A DNA stretch of 64,000 nt, taken from Otis tarda. Lineage: Eukaryota > Chordata > Aves > Otidiformes > Otididae. The position numbers and the translations under genes are program-made. The stretch spans positions 135,731,053 to 135,795,052 of the forward strand of contig CM048552.1 of the NCBI GenBank assembly GCA_026413225.1, in the 5' to 3' direction. The notes beneath the pieces were generated by a model. That model was given only the letters and a program-made list of their open reading frames with translations. It did not search any database and had not been told where the DNA came from. This document shows positions 59,679 through 64,000 of the stretch, piece by piece; position 1 is the first letter of the stretch; each line of letters starts with the position of its first letter.

Positions 59679-61614
59679 GAAAAAGAGAAGATGGTCGCAA
59701 GTGCAGGTACCATAAAGAACAAACATCCCCCAAGCCTGAGCAATAAGGCTGACATAAATCCACTGCAATGGGACAACCACTTAAAAAAGAGAATTCAGAA
59801 GATGTTCTTAGTGGAGCAGGAGACATAAAACATTCCTTTTTACTCTTCCTTAAAGCTACAGGCTGAGAATAAATACTTTTTTTTTTTTTCATAATGACAG
59901 AATTAACTTTAAAATGCAACTACCTATGGCCTATTACATAAAAATGTGTCATTAATAGTATAGTTTCTTTTCAGAATAGAAGTGCACTTCAAAATCAATA
60001 CTGAAAGGCTTACATGTACTGTAGTACAACAGGCTGCTAGGTTAGTTTGCCTTTTTTTTTTCCCTTATGAAATCGAAAGATTCACTCCTAGATCTTGTGA
60101 ACCTAAATTTGCCCTCCTCAGAACCTACTGCTTCAAAGTCTCCAAAGGAAGTGTTATTAGGTCTCATGAATCTTCACCCATCAGCGTCTCTCAAATTCCA
60201 TCAGCACTGACAGAAAATTTCAGATTTCATCCTGAGAACACCTACAGGAAAATGTAATTAGCCCTTTATTTTATTTTCTTTTTTAATGGTGAGTGCCTCA
60301 TGGTCTCTATTGCTTTGGCCAAATCTAGGTCTGAAAACACGGTAGGGATGTTACACAGATGGAAGCACAGTGGAAGCTTGTGATTACTTTCCTTTTGTGC
60401 AGAACAGCTACTCCTGAACTCTGAGAGGCAAGTTATAAAGACTGGTTAACGTTAGTGCCACGTGCTCAGCAATAAGCTACTTGTGGCATCAGCCAAGTTT
60501 TCGCAATGAGACTCTGGCTTTTAACATATGCTGCCACAATGCTACAGTTATATCCTATTGAGCCAAATTAATCCTTGATAAAATACTGCTAACTTTAACT
60601 GGATTTCAGGGCAGTCTTAGGATCTCTCTTAGATATAAATCGTGTAAGTGACAGAGTTACTCAGGAGCCCATTTCTCAGCTTTAAATAATGTGCTAACGT
60701 AAGAGAGAGTAATCCAAATCTCTGGTGAGCAGTGAGGACATCATGAAGCATTCTGGATCTTCCAGTGATCATGAATTGATGGAGTTTCAATTAAATAGAA
60801 GGAAAATAAATATAGATATGCAGCTTTGTTTCTTAATTTCAAAATGTGAATCTTTGCCAAATGTTATTTTAGAAAATAGCCTGAACTCAGGCACTTAAAT
60901 ATGAAGATGCCTGTCATTTTGTCAAGTTAAAAGATCACTAAACACACAGTATATATATTAAAAAAAATCTATAAAAGAATAGTATATTCCAGATGCTAGT
61001 ATCTTATTTAGTATTTCTTTACTGACTTAGTGCAACAAGCAGGTACATACTGATGACATTTGTGGATGACATGATGTTGAAACATACAATTAGTGCAGGA
61101 ATCAATTAGGATGCCACACAGGAAGACAAGGACACCTTAACATTTTAAGATTAACAGAAATAGGTTATTATTTGGTGGCAACTGACGTGCCAGGTCATAT
61201 GCTTTAGAATTACTAACACTTATCTTTATTATCATCCAGGGATCTCCTTAGCTGAACAGGACAAGCAGAAGAAAGATGAAAATACTTACTGACAAAGGAT
61301 GATTGTGAGTCACCAACCTAATACGCCTGTGAATACATGTGATGCTAGGAGACTGCAGACAAATTATTTCCAGCAGCTGTGCCATTGTACGAAGTCCTCA
61401 TAAGGTAGCATTTAAAAGCCTGCATATAATTCCGTGTGGAAACATCAGGAAAAAGACATTTATGTGGTATCAGAATATCTGGGGATATGTGAAATCCTGG
61501 GTGAAAGAGAAGGTGCCTTCTAAGAGGTGACTCAGAGATGACTGATGTCATCCCACTAGATGATCCCACTTATCAAAACTAAGACAGGAACATGGTGGCA
61601 GTTTATGAAGTCAC
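59679..61614. other. Intergenic stretch between the LTR and a CR1 fragment
   Basis: AT-rich sequence without a recognised repeat or supported exon. A T run lies at 59,878-59,890. Nothing else stands out. Confidence 0.6.
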
Positions 61615-61995
61615 ACTGTTGAGTTCAGTGGAGGGTCACCATGCTGGTCAGGGGTGACTTTACTGCAACCTACAGCTACCTGAAGGATACCAGAGAAGAC
61701 AGAGCCCAACTCTTCTGAAGAGTGCACAGTGATATGATGAAATGCAATGGATATTGTTGGCACATGGAAATTTTCATTAGACATAAAGACTTCTAAATTT
61801 TTTTAACCATAAGGATTGTCAAATATTGGAACAGGTACCCAAAGATGCTGTGCAACCTCCATCCTTTGAGAGTGTTCAACACTCAACTTGAAACATCCTT
61901 GAACAACCTAATCTGATTAGACCTGCTCTCAGCAGGGGTTGGACTAGATGAACCCCAGAGGTCCCTTTGCAACCAAAATTATTCTATAAAAATGC
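61615..61995 (+). mobile_element. Diverged CR1 LINE fragment
   Basis: GAGTTCAGTGGAGGGTCACC starts the similarity. The middle GATATGATGAAATGCAATGG corresponds to GATAAGATGAGACGCAATGG in the 34,160 copy. The 3' UTR reads GGGTTGGACTAGATGAACCC, and the end TTATTCTATAAAAATG is a decayed ATTCTATGATT tail. Frameshifts and stops are frequent. Confidence 0.85.
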
Positions 61996-63057
61996 ATTTA
62001 AAAGGAGAAGAAAAAAACCTACCAGTTAAACCTAAAAAATATTGCCACAAAAAAAGACCACAGCTAACATCAGGGAGCAAAGTGAGCAGGTTTACAATCA
62101 GAAAAGTTCTTAAACAGTAAGGACAACAAAAATCTACTTACCTTTGAAATAAAATTAGATCAATTTATGAAATGGACTGGAATGAAAAGGACTGGACTAG
62201 TAACCCTGAAAGTGCCACATCCCTATGATCTGTGTTGATGCTTAGTTGTGACAATCCTGTCTACTTTTGAAATTTAATATTCTGAATCACTGAGGACATA
62301 AACTCACAAAGCAGTGAAGGAATAGGTACCAATATAACAATTCAGCTTGTTTTTTCCTCAGTATGACATATTCAAAAACCGTAGAAAGAATTTTACTGGT
62401 ACTTGCAGCCAAAGAGCAGTGCACACAGCCCCGCTCCCAGGGCTGCCAGAATGAGAGTGCTGAATGTGAGCACCCACCACCAAGACAATTCAGCCTGCAG
62501 CCTTCCTCTGAGCTGCCCTCAAGTTCACAAGTGCATGCTAAGTGAATTAGTGTAGGAAACCAGATTTTTCTCCTACAGACAACGTATTAAGCTTCTGATA
62601 CTGTATTTCTGGAGATACCAGAAATACCATGTCTCAGTTTCATAGCGAAGTGCATCACTTTATGCAAGAAAATATTTCCTTGGCAAAAACTTAAATTTTG
62701 TTGGTTTAGTCTTTCCAGTTCAGCAGAGAAAGCTTCACATGTGCTTCAACTGAATGGGCAAGTTTTCAAAACAGAGTATTTATACTCTTTGCACATGACA
62801 TTATGAGAAACAGAAAGTCACCTACACCATTTTGGAGAATAGTATTCTGCACTTTTCGCAATGGCTGCATCTTCTTGGTGACTGAAAAGTTTAACAGATG
62901 TTCTTGTGAAAGCCTATTTGTCCAATGAAACTGAAAGCTTTTGCTTTGGCTGTCTCTCAAACGCAAGACTACAATGTTTTCCAGAAAGGTTCAGATGAGA
63001 GAGCCTTTGTCATCACTCAGAGAAGAACTGCCTCTGGCTGGAAATATTTCAGAGATA
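61996..63057. other. Intergenic stretch before the possible minus-strand transcript end
   Basis: About 1 kb of AT-rich sequence. The short open frames here have no recognisable similarity, and I see no repeat. Confidence 0.55.
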
Positions 63058-63087
63058 TTTATTGTATTCTGAAAACTTCATTTTATT
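63058..63087 (-). terminator. Paired minus-strand poly(A) signals (candidate 3' end of a neighbouring gene)
   Basis: On the minus strand two AATAAA hexamers lie 24 bases apart (63,082-63,087 and 63,058-63,063), downstream of a stretch that has unusually many CpGs for this AT-rich region (about 63,240-63,375). Paired signals like this are common at vertebrate 3' UTR ends, but AATAAA also arises by chance in AT-rich DNA. In mammals the gene upstream of PRPS2, in the same orientation, is FRMPD4, so its 3' UTR is the best candidate. No coding sequence is visible to confirm it. Confidence 0.25.
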
Positions 63088-64000
63088 TCTAACTTATTTA
63101 CATTTAAACATTCAGAATCATAAAATATGAAGTATAAAATATTTAACAAAATAGATGCAGTTCATGTTGTTCAGATGCACCATAGATATATGATGAAACA
63201 GTAAACAGCATAGGAATTTCCTGATGGTCCTCTCTCTCATTTACCGGGGAAAGGAGCGTGTAGACCTGCCCTATACGTTCTAGTCTGACCAGTACGGCAT
63301 CAATCTTTCATTTCAGAGAGAACAACGACACTCTGCTTTCTGTGTCCTCAGTCTTCCACAGTCACTTTCGCTATCTGAAATGCAACACTGTAATGTTCAA
63401 TACAACAGATACCCTCTGAACTTGGTATTATTTTCAATACTTTTTTTTTTATTTATTATAAGGAACTTCCTAGAAAAGAAGAATCAGGTAATTCAGGCCA
63501 TATGAACAAAAGAGTAATTTATTATATATATTCTCTAGTAAGTTATAATAGTCTCTTGGATTTTAAATGTCTTTTTGCTATTTTCAATGCTTAAAAATTA
63601 TAATTTTAAAACATTAAATATTGTGTTATATACATTATGATTTAATGTCTCATTTCTAAACACGGAGCATTATCCAAGTGAAAACTCGGATGAAACAGAA
63701 AACAACTTCATTGACATAACAGGCGTTAAAAGTTCACTTCATACAACCAGAGATTTGACTATATGAAAAATAGCCAAACATCAATTTGCTCCTATATGGG
63801 ATTTTATCTGTTCAGTTTTCTAGTCTTGGGGAGAGGGTTTTTTGGCTTTTGTTTCTGTATAAACGGAAGGACAGATCTTGGTCATTACTTTTGTTGGTGT
63901 TCAGTATTTTAACTTTTTTTTTTTTTTAAATCTCATACCTATTTTATATAAAATAACAAAATATACAGAGAAAGCTGAGTTTGTTACATTAGTTCATACA
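63088..64000. other. Right-hand end of the window, possibly 3' UTR on the minus strand
   Basis: No repeat of known type and no coding frame is seen. The sequence mixes very AT-rich blocks with the CpG-containing block near 63,240-63,375. It may be the non-coding end of the next gene (see the paired poly(A) signals) or plain intergenic DNA. Confidence 0.4.

Noticed and set aside
59679-59750. Possible internal (gag-side) sequence after the long LTR
   Set aside because: The sequence after ACCACACA shows no primer-binding-site match that I recognise and no retroviral coding frame, so the element is treated as a solo LTR.
22300-64000. Search for TLR7/TLR8, TMSB4X or other neighbours known from mammalian gene order
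   Set aside because: No leucine-rich-repeat, TIR or thymosin coding sequence is visible. The TLR genes would be expected downstream of PRPS2, beyond the left edge.

Overview
The window looks like nuclear DNA from a bird. It is AT-rich, with long introns and gene-poor flanks. The only clear protein-coding gene is the 5' part of PRPS2. The interspersed repeats are CR1 LINEs, with their typical ATTCTATGATT tails, and two solo LTRs that resemble common avian endogenous-retrovirus families. I see no CRISPR array, operon, tRNA, rRNA or bacterial/viral gene cluster, and no new multi-gene system. I cannot name the species. A neognath, probably non-galliform, bird is a guess based on the LTR types.

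Region 1-22,300: PRPS2 (phosphoribosyl-pyrophosphate synthetase 2) lies on the minus strand. Five coding exons can be placed to the base: 21884-21763, 12288-12105, 6192-6094, 5010-4886 and 2379-2206. All have GT/AG splice sites and join in phase to give residues 1-235 of a protein usually 318 residues long. The last part (about 83 residues) must lie left of base 1. The gene starts in a compact CpG island (about 21,530-22,290) with several GC boxes and no clear TATA box. Intron 5 contains a degraded CR1 element (1-1,025) and a shorter, older CR1 fragment (1,740-1,925).

Region 22,300-64,000: I find no convincing protein-coding gene in the 41 kb upstream of PRPS2. It holds CR1 copies (33,361-34,416; 36,600-37,090; 40,406-40,837; 48,060-48,450; 61,615-61,995, plus older tails), a solo LTR on the minus strand with a perfect 5-bp target duplication (45,751-46,231), and a second, longer LTR on the plus strand (about 58,593-59,678). 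At the far right, paired minus-strand AATAAA signals at 63,058-63,087 could mark the 3' end of the next gene. From the mammalian gene order (FRMPD4 - PRPS2 - TLR7 - TLR8) that would be FRMPD4, but this is an inference.

The points most worth a second look are the unusual donor cluster at the end of PRPS2 exon 2, two perfect hairpins inside PRPS2 introns, the inverted CR1 pair, the LTR with long open frames on both strands, and the possible gene end near 63 kb.
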